Below are positions 1 to 13,609 of a DNA stretch of 64,000 nt, in pieces. Positions within the stretch are counted from its first letter, which is position 1. Every line of letters starts with the position of its first letter. The stretch is from assembly GCA_017163975.1 (NCBI GenBank), contig JAFFSR010000082.1:1105001-1169000 (forward strand), given 5' to 3'. Below the pieces are notes generated by a model, which was given only the letters and a program-made list of their open reading frames with translations, searched no databases and was not told the DNA's origin. The translations under genes were made by a program, and so were the position numbers. The stretch is from Anastatus disparis (Eukaryota; Arthropoda; Insecta; Hymenoptera; Eupelmidae).

Positions 1-706
1 TTCGTTATACTTTAATATTTACTCGAATTTAAAAAATTAGATATCTTGTTTAAGTATATTCATTAATTATTTATAATAAAATGAAGTTGATCAATATTTT
101 ACATGAAAATATTTACTAAGTCGACTTAAGGAGATGTAAAACGGACACTACACATGTACTTATAGATATTAGTTTCCTTTCCATTTTATTGCTGAATTTC
201 CAGAAAAGAAATGCATTAGCTTGTAGTATGTACCATGATGATTATTTAGATAAATTTTCAAATAAATTCATTAATTAGTTTTTAAGATATTTGGATTCCC
301 GTACAAAATTGAAAAATTTTAATAAATAATTTTGGAACCCAAAGTTCTCAATAACTAATGAATGAATTTATTTAAAAATTTAACCGAATAATCTTTATGG
401 TACATACTACAAGTTAATGCATTTTTTTATTGAAAATTTTGCAATAAAATGAAAAGATAGTGAATATTTATGAGTTCAGGTGTAGTGTCCATTTTACATC
501 CCCTTAATCAGTTCATATAATTTAATGAATATCTATCTATCTATCTAAATGATATCTGATGAAAAATGTATTCGTATGTTTTCTTTAAAATTAAGGAGAG
601 AAAAAAGATCTTATAATCAATTATAAAATGAATATTTTTCTGACTCTTTTGCAAATTAAGAAGTTTTCAGTTATTTTCCCGTTGAAAATGAGAAAATTAA
701 TCAGGC
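1..706 (+). repeat. Left TIR arm, interrupted by a MITE
   Basis: Inverted counterpart of 8999-9327. It includes a short TATC microsatellite near 526-545 that is mirrored as GATA at 9160-9180. The matching stretch is split by the insertion at 130-503. Similarity ends near 706, where the two arms diverge abruptly. Confidence 0.8.
130..503. mobile_element. Palindromic MITE with TTAA target duplication
   Basis: The 374-bp insertion is flanked by TTAA at 126-129 and 504-507. The undisturbed right TIR arm carries a single TTAA at the matching place, which gives both the insertion site and the duplication. Its ends are inverted repeats beginning GGRGATGTAAAA, and most of the element folds back on itself. 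A TTAA duplication is typical of piggyBac-type transposition. No ORF is present. A diverged piece of the same interior occurs near 14375-14470. Confidence 0.85.
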
Positions 707-2239
707 AAGAATAATATTTACCTTTGATATAAAAATAATAAAAATTGTTAAAGAACGACAGTTGTCTCATATTTAAGACTTGAATATATTCGTTCATTCG
801 TTGTCGAAATTTTATGATTGATGAATAAACATATTTATGTTATAATGTGACATTTAAAAAAAATTACTTTTATTTCGAATTTTAATATTATTTTCTATTA
901 CCTAGTTCTTAACTCTGTCAGAAAAGAATATGAAGCACCTGGATAATTTTTTTCAAATCAGTAAATTATTACTAATCTATATGTTTTCTCACGGCTTTGA
1001 AAAAATCTTTAATTAAAATAATAATCTTCAATGCACATGAAAAGTTATGAATTTCTAATTTATTATTGACTTATACGTACTTATCTATTTTTAATAAAAT
1101 TAAAGCACAGTACCTTGTGAGCATTCTTTTCAGATAATTAGAAAACTACATATAATTATAATAGATGTATCTAAGTCTCTTATCTAATGAATATTTTAGT
1201 AAAAAAATAATTTTAGTGATTAATATTAATACAAATCTTCCAGAATAATAAGTTCAAAAACTGTACGACTATAAAGCAAACGAAAAAGTTTTAAATTTAG
1301 ACATAAATGCTTATAACTTTAGAAAAATTGAGCGCTAGACCAAATTGACGCGGCTTATTTCATAATTTAAAAAAAAAAAAAAATATCCTCAAGTTAAGAG
1401 AAAATCCGAAATTCAAATGCAATGCTCTCCTTGTGAGTTAATTTCAAAATCGAATTCATGCACAGGTAAATAAAATATTTCTTTTATTTGATAGTTCTTT
1501 TTGAGAAATTAATTTTGTTAAATTAATATCATTTTTAGTAACGTTTATTTATAATTTGCATTATGCCTATTGTAAATTATAAATTTGCATTTCTAATATT
1601 TTATAAAAATCTTTAAATTTACTAACATTTTTTTGACGAAATTGTTATATTGTTAAACTAACCAGACTCCTTTTTCTTGTAATGGACAAAGCTAAACGTT
1701 TGATTAAAAAATAATTTATGCATTCTAGCAGTAAATTTTTCGTTGTCAAAACATTTCTTATACAAAAGTAATGTAGGCATAGACGAAAATATTGTAAATA
1801 GAAAAAGATGAAGATTTATAAAGAATAAAACCAGAATTTAATTGTAGAATTTCGACCAAAACATAATTGATGAGATATTTTATTGATTTAATAAAGTCGT
1901 TTTATCATTAAAGATTTTTAATTACATTTAATTGAAAAAAAGCAAATACTTGCTAATTTAAATGAAATATTTTTACTTAAAGAATATATTTTTCTTGAGT
2001 CAAATATAATTCATTTCAGGAAGTAAATTTTTAAATGAAATGTGTAGATATGTCAATAAAATATTTTTTACATTAAAAAAAAGATTTCATTCTTTAAAAA
2101 TTCTATGTATACTTCTTAGTAAAACAATGATATACTTTATATATAAACGATATTCGATCAAACCCTAATTAATTTGGAATAAGAATTTTCTTATTCTAAA
2201 ATTGTAATTTCTTTGTTTTAAAAAATGAAACTTTACTAA
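707..2239. other. AT-rich stretch without recognisable genes
   Basis: Interior of the large TIR element. It is strongly AT-rich, with homopolymer runs and no ORF of substance. I see no conserved coding or RNA feature. Confidence 0.6.
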
Positions 2240-3335
2240 TAAGGAGAGTAGTGCATCTTTAGATCACGAATATTTGCTCAAACCTTGGGATAAGTTTTCG
2301 AATGGCAAAATATGGGAAAAGCTAAATTTATAGACACTAACGCTCAGTATTTCCCTAATAACATACAATTGAAGAATATCAATAAAAAAATAATTAGATT
2401 TTCAAACACTTATAGTTTATAAGCATTAATAGTTACAAGCTTAAAATTCTTTTTAAATAAAAGTTGAGCCCAAATCCTTTACAAATAGAATTTGAAGTAT
2501 ATAAAAATATTTTTTCCCCAAGTTATAGCGCAGTAAAGGTTAGATCTAAATTTTCTTTTCAAATCTTTAATTAATAATAAAAGCTGAAATTTGGTCCAAT
2601 CTTTATTACGCTGTGACTTTTAGAAAAAAAAAAAAATTTTATATAGTGCAAGTGCTATTTTGAAAGGATTTGAGCATAGTTTTTATTTTAGTTTTATTAA
2701 TGCTTAATAGCTATGAGTATTTACAAATCTAGTAAATTTTTTATTGATATTCTTTAATTGACTGGACTAGGGAAATATTTAGCGTTTGTAACTATAAATT
2801 TAGCTTTTTTTATATTTTGTTTTCTGAAAATTTATCACAAAGTTTGAGCAAAATCCGTGATCCAAAGATATCGACGTCTCCTATTCACAAAATCTTATCT
2901 CGAAGAACCTATATTACAAAGTCGTATCTTATAGGAAATTCTAGACAATCGTAAATAAACTTTTAGAGTGAGATGTTCGTATCATTACAGTTAATTCAAC
3001 ATAATCGTAACTTAAACCTCTATGCAACGAGATCATATCTTTGTAGAAATTTCAATATAATCGTAAGTTGAACATTACAATTTTTTTCTATTAAAAAATG
3101 ATTATATTGTATGTAAGTTCGACTTACGATTATATTAAAATTTCTACAAAGATATGATCTCGTTGCATAGAGGTTTAAGTTACGATTATGTTGAATCAAC
3201 TTTAATGATACAATCATCTTACTCTAAAAGTTTATTTACGATTGTCTAGAATTTTCTGTAAGATACGACTTTGTTACATAGATTCTTTGAGATACGATTT
3301 TATGAATAGGAGGCATCGATATGATACTCTCCTAG
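2240..3335. repeat. Compound palindromic foldbacks
   Basis: Two adjacent imperfect inverted repeats. One pairs about 2240-2560 with 2590-2881. The other pairs about 2868-3090 with 3118-3325 around a short centre near 3105. Shared terminal motifs (ending CTCC on one side, starting GGAG on the other) suggest two related foldback MITEs, one possibly inserted at the end of the other. A 65-aa minus-strand ORF inside is a by-product of the palindrome. Confidence 0.7.
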
Positions 3336-3893
3336 TAAATTTATTTAAAAATTAAATCTATGCACAAGTATATGAGATATTACTTTCATTGAATATATCC
3401 AATACAATTATTAAGAAAAAGAATTATATTGTCATGTAATTAACTTAAAGAGACGTATAAATTACTGTTCAGTTAAATGAATGACATTGAACATTTAATT
3501 AAAAATATAGGTTATTATCCATCCTCTCTCTCCATCTGTAAGTAGTTAAACACGTTTTATTTTTCGCTCTTCTTATTTTTGTTCTGGTACTGCATTTTTG
3601 TGCCCTAGGGCGTTTTTCTTACAGACTCTTGCACGCTCAATTTGCAAGGAACCGTCTCAGCTATAAATCATCAGTTTTTTCAGCGGTCCTTGCATTTTAT
3701 CTTGTATTTTACATCAGGGTGCTGTTCCTTGGAGGTTAGAATTATCGCAGTTTTGAGGTTAGTTTGGAGGCAATTTTGCATCTGCAGGCAGAGATCCTGG
3801 TGGCTAATTTTTTCGACCGATAAAATAGAAGTCTACCTTACCCTATAAGGAGGTCAGTTGTAGTTACTGTAGTGTACACTAGAGGTCGGAGTA

Positions 3894-4781
3894 ATGGACA
3901 GTTGTGCGATTTGCAAGCTATCCACCAATGATAAATGGGGCATGGCAAAGCTCCATTTGTGTTTCACGTGCCGGCAGCGTTGTCATGCGAAATGCATGAC
4001 TCGTTCAAAAATGGAAAATGGCACAAAGTATGAATGTAAAAGGTGCATTGAAAAAATAAAAAATAATTCAACATCATCAGCCAGTGGTAGCATCAAGGTC
4101 AATGGAGTTTCGCAGATCGCACGCAAAGCTGTTTCCAATCAGCCCATCAGTGCCTCAACACCTTCACGAACTGACTCGAAAGTGACACCTGTCAACACCG
4201 CTCAGAAGCAGCCTGAAAGAGTGAAAACTACTTTGTCATCGCAAACTTCAACCATCAACAACAACAGCGGTGCCACGGCGGATGGAGGGAGAAGTAGTTT
4301 AAGTATACATTTATCTGATAAGCAATTAGGAGGTGGCGCTGCGCACGCTGCCCCGAATAATAATAATAGTAATAATCTTAAGAAAAATAATTTTGATGTG
4401 GTCCGAGGTGACTTAGATTCTTCCTCATTGCAGGCAGCTGTATCTGCTCTAGAGGGCGCACTATCTGGCAGGCTTGATAAATTATTTAATTCTTTTGATC
4501 GACTTTTAACTTTTGAAAGCCAAGTCCAAAATTTTGACAAGGGCCTGCGGGATATTGTGTCCAAAATTGAAAAACAAAATGTATTTATTAAAAATTTAGA
4601 AACTGGGCAGATGCAGCTGTTAGAGGAAAATCGCAAACTTAAGGAAATAATAGTCACTTCGGAAAGGAATTTCCTGTCTGCTCTAAACAACAAAACTGAA
4701 ACGTATAATAAAATCATAAGTAATAAATTTGATAACATTCAAACTTTTCTTAACAACGAGTTTCACGGAGCAGGTACGTGA
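3894..4781 (+). CDS. LINE ORF1 protein with PHD-like zinc finger
   Basis: The 295-aa protein has an N-terminal Cys/His cluster (residues about 4-51: CAIC, CFTC, CHAKC, CKRC) of PHD/RING-like spacing, as in ORF1 of CR1-group elements. A Ser/Thr/Asn-rich linker (about 55-165) follows, then a predicted coiled coil (about 185-290, rich in Leu, Lys, Glu and Asn). ORF1 proteins of this kind bind RNA and help form the retrotransposition particle. The frame is open from the first ATG. Its end overlaps the start of ORF2 by about 50 bp, where the ORF2 endonuclease seems to lack its first strand, so a small deletion at the junction is possible. Confidence 0.75.
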   Translation: MDSCAICKLSTNDKWGMAKLHLCFTCRQRCHAKCMTRSKMENGTKYECKRCIEKIKNNSTSSASGSIKVNGVSQIARKAVSNQPISASTPSRTDSKVTPVNTAQKQPERVKTTLSSQTSTINNNSGATADGGRSSLSIHLSDKQLGGGAAHAAPNNNNSNNLKKNNFDVVRGDLDSSSLQAAVSALEGALSGRLDKLFNSFDRLLTFESQVQNFDKGLRDIVSKIEKQNVFIKNLETGQMQLLEENRKLKEIIVTSERNFLSALNNKTETYNKIISNKFDNIQTFLNNEFHGAGT

Positions 4782-7542
4782 ATTTCTGAGTGATGGTCCC
4801 TCTTACGACATATTTGGAGTGGCTGAGACCTGGCTGGGTCCATCTGTTTCGGATGACGTCATTCGGGTCAAGGGGTATAAAGTATTCAGACAGGACAGAA
4901 ACTTGCGTGGTGGAGGAGTTGCCTTGTATATTAAAGATAATTTGGGGTGCACTATTTTGGCTACTTCGGATACTCAAACTAATCATAGTGAAGGTAAACC
5001 GGAGGTACCTGAATATATTTTTTGTTCCGTGCAATTGGGCAGCTCCTAAGCTGTGCTAGTTTCTGTTATTTATCGACCTCCTGCAATTTCCTTTTTTAGA
5101 AATACTGATTTTTTAGATAACTTAAGAAATTTTGCCTCTGAATACTCTCATAAAATCATAATGGGAGACCTGAATGCCGATCTCCTGCGTGAGAGCAGTG
5201 ATGCCAAATTTATTAATAAATTATCGGCTGAGCTTTCGTTACAGTTGGTTCAGCACGGTGCCACGCATCATACTCCGACGTCTCACACGTGGATTGACCT
5301 GATTCTTGTGGACGATAATTACACAGTACTTGACGCACGCAACTTACCGGCGAATTTTCACAGTCGGCACAATTTAATTGATGTCTGCATTTCTTGTAAT
5401 TTTATGAAGATAGATGAAAAGATAATTAAGTATAGGAATTATAAAGATATCTGTCCAAACTTATTGGTGCAGAGTTTGGTCGGCTGTGATTGGACGCCAT
5501 TTACAGTTGGTACAGTTGACCCGGAATCTGCGCTTGGCTGCCTCTGCGACAACCTTACGGCAGCAATACAAAATCTGGCGCCACTAAAATCACTTAAAAT
5601 TGGTAAAGATAAATTTCCTTGGATAGATAAAGAGTTGTCGCAGATGCGGCACAAGAGAGATGCCACGTATCGTAGGTTTAAACGGACGAAGGAGGAGCGT
5701 TATCTCTCCGAATTCTTGAAACTGCGTAAAACTATAGACGAACAGACAGAACATGCTAAGACAAATTATTATCATAATAGACTGTTTGATGCTCTTGCTA
5801 GAGGTAATGTCTGGAAGGAGTTAAAAGACCTGGGACTCCTCTCCGGACCTCAAGGGGACTTGAATGGATTCACTCCTGATGAGCTTAATGCACATTTTGC
5901 GGGAGTGTCAGTCTCGCCACACGATGATACTGCGGAACGTAAGAAGATTCTTTCGGAGTGTAGTGAAAGTGGCTTTGCCTTCAAGCCAATTAATATTAAT
6001 GATGTAATCCTTGCGATTTCGCATTTTTCATCACAGGCTTGTGGCGAGGATGGCATTCCGCAGAGTGTGATACTTAAAGCACTACCGTTTATTGGAGAGC
6101 ATCTTGTGACTCTTTTCAATTCCTCTTTTGCGCGGGGGATCTTCCCTTGCCTTTGGAAGCGTGCACGCATTGTGCCTTTAAAGAAGTGTCCTGCACCTAA
6201 GATGCCTAAAGATTTTAGGCCAATAGCAATATTATGTTTTCTTTCAAAGGTTCTGGAGAAGATTGCCCATGACCAACTGCAAGAGTACATTACGACACAC
6301 AAAATACTTGACTCTTTGCAGACTGGCTTCAGAAAGCACCATTCTACGCAGACCGCCATACTTAAACTTACAGACGACATAAGATCAGGTCTTGACAAGA
6401 AACTTGCCACGTTACTACTTCTATTTGACTTTAGTAAGGCTTTCGACACGATCTGCCCCTCCAAATTGCTTGCGAGGCTTAGATCGATGGGGCTTTCCAG
6501 GGCTGCACTTGAATGGCTGAGCTCCTATTTATCAGGTAGGAAACAAATGGTTTCTACACACTTAAAAGAGGATTCAGATTGGCTAACAACCAATCTAGGA
6601 GTTCCACAGGGTTCAGTGCTGGGGCCTCTGTTGTTTTGCCTTTACATTAATAACATACGTGACACACTCGACCTCTGTTTCGTCGAGCACATATTATATG
6701 CTGATGACCTCCAAATCTATACTCAGGTCCCTTATGAACATGTGAATGAAGGTATTCGTATTTTGCGGAGGGCGGCCAGGGCGGTGTCGGGGTGGGCTGT
6801 CGATGCTTCTCTCACATTAAATGCAAGCAAAACTAAAGCAATCGTTTTTGGCAGTAGTCGATTTATTAATGACTTCTATACTGGTGAGTCAAGAACGATT
6901 GAGCTTGAGGGTGGTGTCGACATATCTTTCTCTGATACCGTTGTGAGCCTTGGTGTTGTGCTTGACGCTAGGTTGTCATGGGAGCCGCACATTAATATGG
7001 TGACTAAAAAATTTAATAGGGTAATGTATAGTTTGCGGTTTTTCCGTCGGTACACCACTAAGGCCCTGCGTAAACAACTCGCAGCCGCCTTGTTGTTTCC
7101 GCACCTCGACTACTGCTCAGTAGTTTTGCTCGATGCTTCGCAGGGGTTGAGAAGACGTTTACAAAGACTACAAAATTCATGTGTGAGATATGAAATGGGT
7201 GTGAGAATGGGCGATCATATCTCTCCTTATAGAGCCGCTCTTGGTTGGCTGCGTACTGATTCAAGGAGACAGTATTTTATGGCTGTACTTATGTACAAAA
7301 TCGTGCGCATGAATACTCCAGAGTATCTAGTGAGTCTCTTTACTAGATATGTACCTAGGGTAGCCACTAGGGGAGAGATTAAGGACTTCGCGGTGCCCTT
7401 CATGCGTACTGAGACTGGAAGAAATTCCTTTCAAGTTCAAGGTGCGCATTTTTGGAACTCCCTGCCTGCCGATATAAAAAATCTTCCATCGCTCGGCAGG
7501 TTCAAATCGGCTTTGAGGAGGTACTTACTCGACTTCGAGTGA
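4729..7542 (+). pseudogene. LINE ORF2: APE endonuclease and reverse transcriptase, one stop
   Basis: The frame runs from 4729 to 7542 with a single in-frame TAA at 5047-5049. The first part shows endonuclease motifs (VAETWLGP, then VIYRPP, then MGDLNAD, and a THTWIDLIL/SRHNLID region). From about 6000 it is a reverse transcriptase: FRPIAIL, LLFDFSKAFDTI, GVPQGSVLGPLLF and the catalytic YADDLQIY. The C-terminal thumb region ends with an FWNSLP motif common in CR1/jockey elements. The endonuclease lacks the usual first beta strand. With one nonsense codon and an otherwise open frame, the insertion looks fairly recent. Confidence 0.85.
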
Positions 7543-8110
7543 TCTTAATTTTAAGTATTTTAATTTTATGTTAATTTATTTTGTTTTGTCTTATATATAG
7601 ATTTAAGGTGTGAATGTATTTATTAGCGCGAATGATGGTTGAATGAATGCAGAAAGAATGAGTGATTCTGTTTCTTTTTATTAATAGTTATGACATCTTC
7701 GGTATCAAGTTTTTATTCTTTGAATTTTATTATTATATTATTTTTTTATTATTTATTGTTGCATTGTTTTGTCCAATTTTATTTTTATTTGATGTCATGA
7801 CTATGCTTTATGCTTTATCTTTTAAATTGTGTTATTTGATTTTAATTTCATGACTGATAGATATTTAAGACTGTTTTCATTGTAATTTATGTTTTCATAC
7901 TTTCTGCGTGTATTTAGAGTAGTCTGTGATATCGCTTTTACATAGTGACTTACTGATACAGTATTATATATTAATTTTAATATTTGACTGTGATATCTTA
8001 TCATATTATGTGCAATACTTTATACAGAATTATTATTTATTGCTTGATGTATTACATGCCTTTTTGTACTCTTTTACAAAATAAATTGATATCTATCTAT
8101 CTATCTATTA

Positions 8111-8998
8111 TACAGTGCTAAATATTTATTTCATTTGAAAAAATATTATTTATTTATAATTTTAATAAAATATCATTAATTTAGATACATAAGTTTTAAT
8201 TTAAAATCATTGATACCTTAAATTTAAAAATATTAATTTATAATTACATTCATGAAATAAAGTTTTAATAAAATATTTGTTTGAAATTAGAAAAGAATTC
8301 TTACATAATTTTATAAAGTATAATTCAAAACAAAAATAAAAATTCATAAATTTGTAATCCGTTAGCATATTTATGGAATGAAAAATCATTTGATGTTATT
8401 GATTTGAAAGCTGTCATAATTACAAAATGTTTCCATATAAACTCAATTTATGAATTTTGTTTATTATTTTCGAAACGGACAATTTATTCGCAAACACAGT
8501 TGTGTATTTTTTAATGTGAGAGAATGGTAACTATTTGAAAATTGTTTCAAAAAAGTTCCATACGAAGTTAGAACGTTTAAAAATTTATCTTTAAATTTTT
8601 GAATTCTATTTAAATTAAATTTTATTCAAATATTCTTTTATCATATTTAATGAATTTTTAATAAAATAATACACTTGTATATAAGTATATGAGATATTTC
8701 ATGTTCACTGATACAGTTAAAAAATAAAAATTGATAAAATTGAGGGAATAAGTTACAATTGGATTCCAAATTAGAAAAAATAAATTTTAGAGCTCTAAAT
8801 CTTTTTTTTAATTAATGTTTTAATGAATTCTTGATTCAAAACTGTCGAACCAAAGTAAAAATTTAATAGAATCATTTTTCTTATAAATAAAATATAGAAT
8901 GTAATTGAATTTTTGAAAATTACAATATGTAAATTTTTTAGCTTATCTGATTGGTGAAAGGTTATTATTCAATATACAAAAAAACTTAATAGGAAACT
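8111..8998. other. AT-rich stretch, no genes seen
   Basis: Continuation of the large TIR element to the right of the LINE. Only short chance ORFs are present. Confidence 0.6.
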
Positions 8999-9327
8999 TG
9001 CCTGATTAATTTTCTCATTTTCAACGGGAAAATAACTGAAAACTCCTTAATTTGCAAAAGAGTCAGAAAAATATTCATTTTATAATTGATTATAAGACCT
9101 TTTTTCTCTCCTTAATTTTAAAGAAAATATACGAATACATTTTTTATCAGATATCATTTAGATAGATAGATAGATATTCATTAAATTATATTAACTGATT
9201 AAGTCGACTTAGTAAATATTTTCATGTAAAATATTGATCAACTTCATTTTATTATAAATAATTAATGAATATACTTAAACAAGATATCTAATTTTTTAAA
9301 TTCGAGTAAATATTAAAGTATAACGAA
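8999..9327 (-). repeat. Right TIR arm, uninterrupted
   Basis: Inverted copy of the left arm. It preserves the empty TTAA site that is duplicated around the MITE in the left arm. Confidence 0.8.
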
Positions 9328-9884
9328 ACATTAGTCCTTATTTAATTTAATAAACGTTTCATATAATATGTTAATAAATAAAATTTAATCTAAATAATAT
9401 TAAAGAATTAAAACATTTACTTGTTTAGTAATCATATAAATACTTTTTGAATGAAAATTAAATTAACACATAATTTGAATTGACGTAAAGTATTAATATC
9501 GACTTTCGCAGTACTAGAATCTAGAAAGTCGAAGTATACGAACTCGCAACGTTGTCTCTGTGCTCGGTCTCGGCTTGCGGCAAGCGAGACGCCGACGAGT
9601 CGAAGCAAGCAACCACACAACGCTAAAAGTTGTGCCCGATTTCGTCATTCGGCATGGATGTTGCCGACGAGTCGAAGCGATTGACTCGGCAATGCAGTCG
9701 CAACGCTCCACTCGGATTCGCGTTACTGTACTGTACAGACGGTCGCAATGATTGACTGCTGTATAGTCACGCATAAACCTACTACGATTTTGTGTATACT
9801 TATGCTTCGAGTGTTGTTCGCATCCCGCTCATACGATCAACTTCGCAGCGCTGGATTCGGGTTTTTTTTTCAGTGCAGATAGTA
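9328..9884. other. Unassigned, with a GC-richer patch
   Basis: 9520-9780 is distinctly less AT-rich than its surroundings and contains a repeated GCCGACGAGTCGAAGC motif (near 9590 and 9664). Short ORFs exist on both strands but show no recognisable protein. Nothing else is visible. Confidence 0.4.
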
Positions 9885-10692
9885 GAAAATTGTGTAAAAA
9901 AAAGCTATTTATGGGAACATTTTTAATGGTAATTTTCATTCAAAATATGAAAATGGAAATGAAGTTATACGAATTCCAAAAGAAATATTGTCAAAGCGAA
10001 ATCTAATTGATGAAATTTACGGGCATAATATAAATATTGAAAATTGTGACTATTACGAAAATATTATATTGGCACCGAAAAACGCAGATGTAATAGAAGT
10101 GAAAGAAAAAATTTCATTAAAAATAAATGAACCAGTAATAAAGTACTTGAGCATTGACTCTGCAAATGATGTAAATGACGAAAGTTTAGACGTGATTCTG
10201 CCAACAGAATTTTGAAATTCTTTAACGCCCAACGATTTACCTCCACAGAGATTATAATTAAAAAAAGGAGCTATAGTAATTCTTCTAAGAAATGTTAATT
10301 TGAATGAAGAACTTTTTAACGAAACTTGATTAGTAATAACCAAATTAAAAGAATTTACTATTATTGCGCAAATATTAACAGGGAGTGCAAAAAGGAGCAC
10401 TATATTCTTACCACGTATGATCTTATCAGCAAATGATGAACTACCATTCCAGATGACCAGAAAACCATTTCCTGTAAAACTTGCTCATGCAATGACTATT
10501 AATAAGTCGCAAGGACAATCATTAAAAAAAATGAGGGGTGTATTTACCAACACCAATTTTCAGTCATGGGCAGTTATACGTGGCACTTTAAAGACAATTA
10601 ATAAAAAAAAATTGAAAATATTAACACAAAAATCAAGAAAGGTTAAAGATGAAATGGTCTATAGAAACATCGTTCACAAAGAAATATTATAA
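9885..10692 (+). pseudogene. Helitron helicase C-terminal fragment
   Basis: Broken frames match the C-terminal Pif1-like helicase part of Helitron Rep-helicase proteins. 9988-10215 contains a segment ending YLSIDSANDVND with LPTEF, and 10417-10692 contains the AMTINKSQGQS motif. The same segments occur in the larger Helitron at 19470-20140, so the two are related copies. Stops and frameshifts separate the pieces and the N-terminal 80 percent of the protein is missing. Confidence 0.75.
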
Positions 10693-10799
10693 AACCACAA
10701 TACAAAAATTAAATATAATGAATAAGAAAATAAAATCAAATATATTTGAAACTCTAATATAATATTAAATATAAAGAAATTAAAAATTATGAAGTAGGA

Positions 10800-11345
10800 T
10801 TGAAGTAGCGCTGTGTGGTTAAAAATCACGGCTGCTATTGTTAGTTCTGTGCCATTGAAAAACGCGATTGCTTTTTTAAATGCTGCGTGGCTAAAAAAAT
10901 GGTTGCTATTGTAAGTGCTGTGATGGGAAAGAATGGTAAAACTACTGTAATCGCTGTGTAATTAGAAATTCGCGACTGCTTTTCAAAGCACTATCTGGTT
11001 TGAAAAACGCGGCTGTTATTTTAAGAGCTAAAGATGAAAAACGCAACAACTATTATAAGCGCGGTGTAATTAGAAATTCGCGATTGCTTTTCAGAGCAGT
11101 ATCTGGTTTAAAAAACGCAGCTACTATTTTAAGAGCTAATGATGAAAAACACAACAACTATTGTAAGCGCTGTGTAATTAAAAATTTACGGTTGCTATTT
11201 TGAGTGCTGTATAGTTACAAATTCGCGGCTGCTATTGTAAGCACTGTGTAATTAAAAATTCACAGTTTCTTTTTTGAGCGCTGTGTAGTTACGAGTTCGT
11301 GGTTAGTATTTTGAGCGCTGTGTGGTTAAAAATACGCGGCTGCTA
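10800..11345. repeat. Degenerate tandem repeat, ~50-60-bp units
   Basis: About ten imperfect copies of a unit built on AGCGCTGTGTAATTAAAAAT and CGCGGCTGCTATT. Within it a longer duplication of about 114 bp (near 11000-11110 and 11115-11200) creates a 67-aa ORF with internal repetition. That ORF is probably not a gene. Confidence 0.7.
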
Positions 11346-12078
11346 TTGGGTCTTTGCATGAAAAAATGTATTATATTCGTCTGATAGAATACGAAAAAAT
11401 AAGAGACCCGTATTTTTTTCGTTTTTTTTACGCAGGTATTAATTATATTGAAGTTTTTCGCTCCTAACGTCGCTTAGTTGAATTTTCTTTTATTATATTA
11501 TTATGTATAAATGACTAATTTTAAGTAAATAAGAATTAATTAATTGAATTTTTAGTACTGAATAAAATTGAAAATAATTTGATGAAACATAATATAAAAA
11601 TATATGTACACATGTGCTTAAAGTAAAAAAGCGTATAATTTATTTCAAATGACTATTTCTCACTCTACTTCCATTAGAAAAACAAAGATAGTACGATGTT
11701 TGATGTAAATAAACTGAGAACTAGGTACTGAGTCACAACTATAATTTCCAGACCTCAATATATGACCATGAATTTGAAATATGAAATTAATTTATGAGTG
11801 AAACATACTTAAAAGAAATTCGTGTTGATTTCTAAAAAAAATATCTTCACAAATGTATTTTATAAATATGAAATACGAAATTAAAATTGAAAAAATCATA
11901 AGATTAAAATACAACATTTTAATTAATTTCAAATTCGAATATTTCAGAATAAAAAAATAACTATTTGCAATTACTTAACAATCCTTTTTGCATCTAATAT
12001 AGAAATTTAATGAGATACAAATATTACAAAGTGTATGTATCACAAGTAAAGTTTGCATATCATAAATATTATAATTAT
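11346..12078. other. AT-rich stretch without genes
   Basis: No ORF or repeat of note. A short hairpin of complementary A- and T-runs lies near 11388-11430, just after the tandem repeat. Confidence 0.5.
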
Positions 12079-13328
<1,250 letters not shown>

Positions 13329-13543
13329 TTTATTTGTTAAAAATTTTTTGCTAGAAACTTCTTGATATTAATAGATTATTAATTTGTAAAATTAAATATT
13401 TTTTTATTGATGACAAGCAACTTTTCAAAAATACTTAAAATACTGTAAATGTCAATCAAATAAAATTTTCATCAAAATAAATTTCAACGCTATAATTATA
13501 AAAATAAACATTTTTATTTAACTACAATCCATTGTAATAATTA

Positions 13544-13549
<6 letters not shown>

Positions 13550-13606
<57 letters not shown>
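13550..13606. repeat. (TA)n microsatellite
   Basis: A perfect TA dinucleotide tract of about 28 units in very AT-rich DNA. Confidence 0.95.

Positions 13607-13609
<3 letters not shown>

Larger units (their letters stand above)
3500..8110 (+). mobile_element. CR1-like non-LTR retrotransposon (LINE), almost full length
   Basis: It has a 5' untranslated region, ORF1 (3894-4781), ORF2 with endonuclease and reverse transcriptase (4729-7542), and a 3' UTR ending in AAATAAATTG followed by a short TATC repeat at about 8090-8108. The microsatellite tail in place of poly(A), the PHD-like zinc finger in ORF1 and the APE-type endonuclease point to the CR1/jockey superfamily. The exact 5' end is uncertain and no target duplication could be fixed. 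A second, 5'-truncated copy of the 3' UTR lies at 23470-23906. Confidence 0.8.
1..9327. mobile_element. Large element with ~329-bp terminal inverted repeats
   Basis: The first bases of the window reappear inverted just before 9328. The arms match over about 329 bp: 1-129 plus 504-706 on the left, 8999-9327 on the right, once a nested insertion at 130-503 is removed. The left arm begins at the first base of the window, so the true terminus and target duplication cannot be seen. No transposase was found inside, so the element looks non-autonomous. It contains a complex palindrome (2240-3335) and a LINE (about 3500-8110), which inserted later. Confidence 0.8.

Noticed and set aside
4202..4738. 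178-aa minus-strand ORF opposite LINE ORF1
   Set aside because: Antisense shadow of the clearly coding ORF1.
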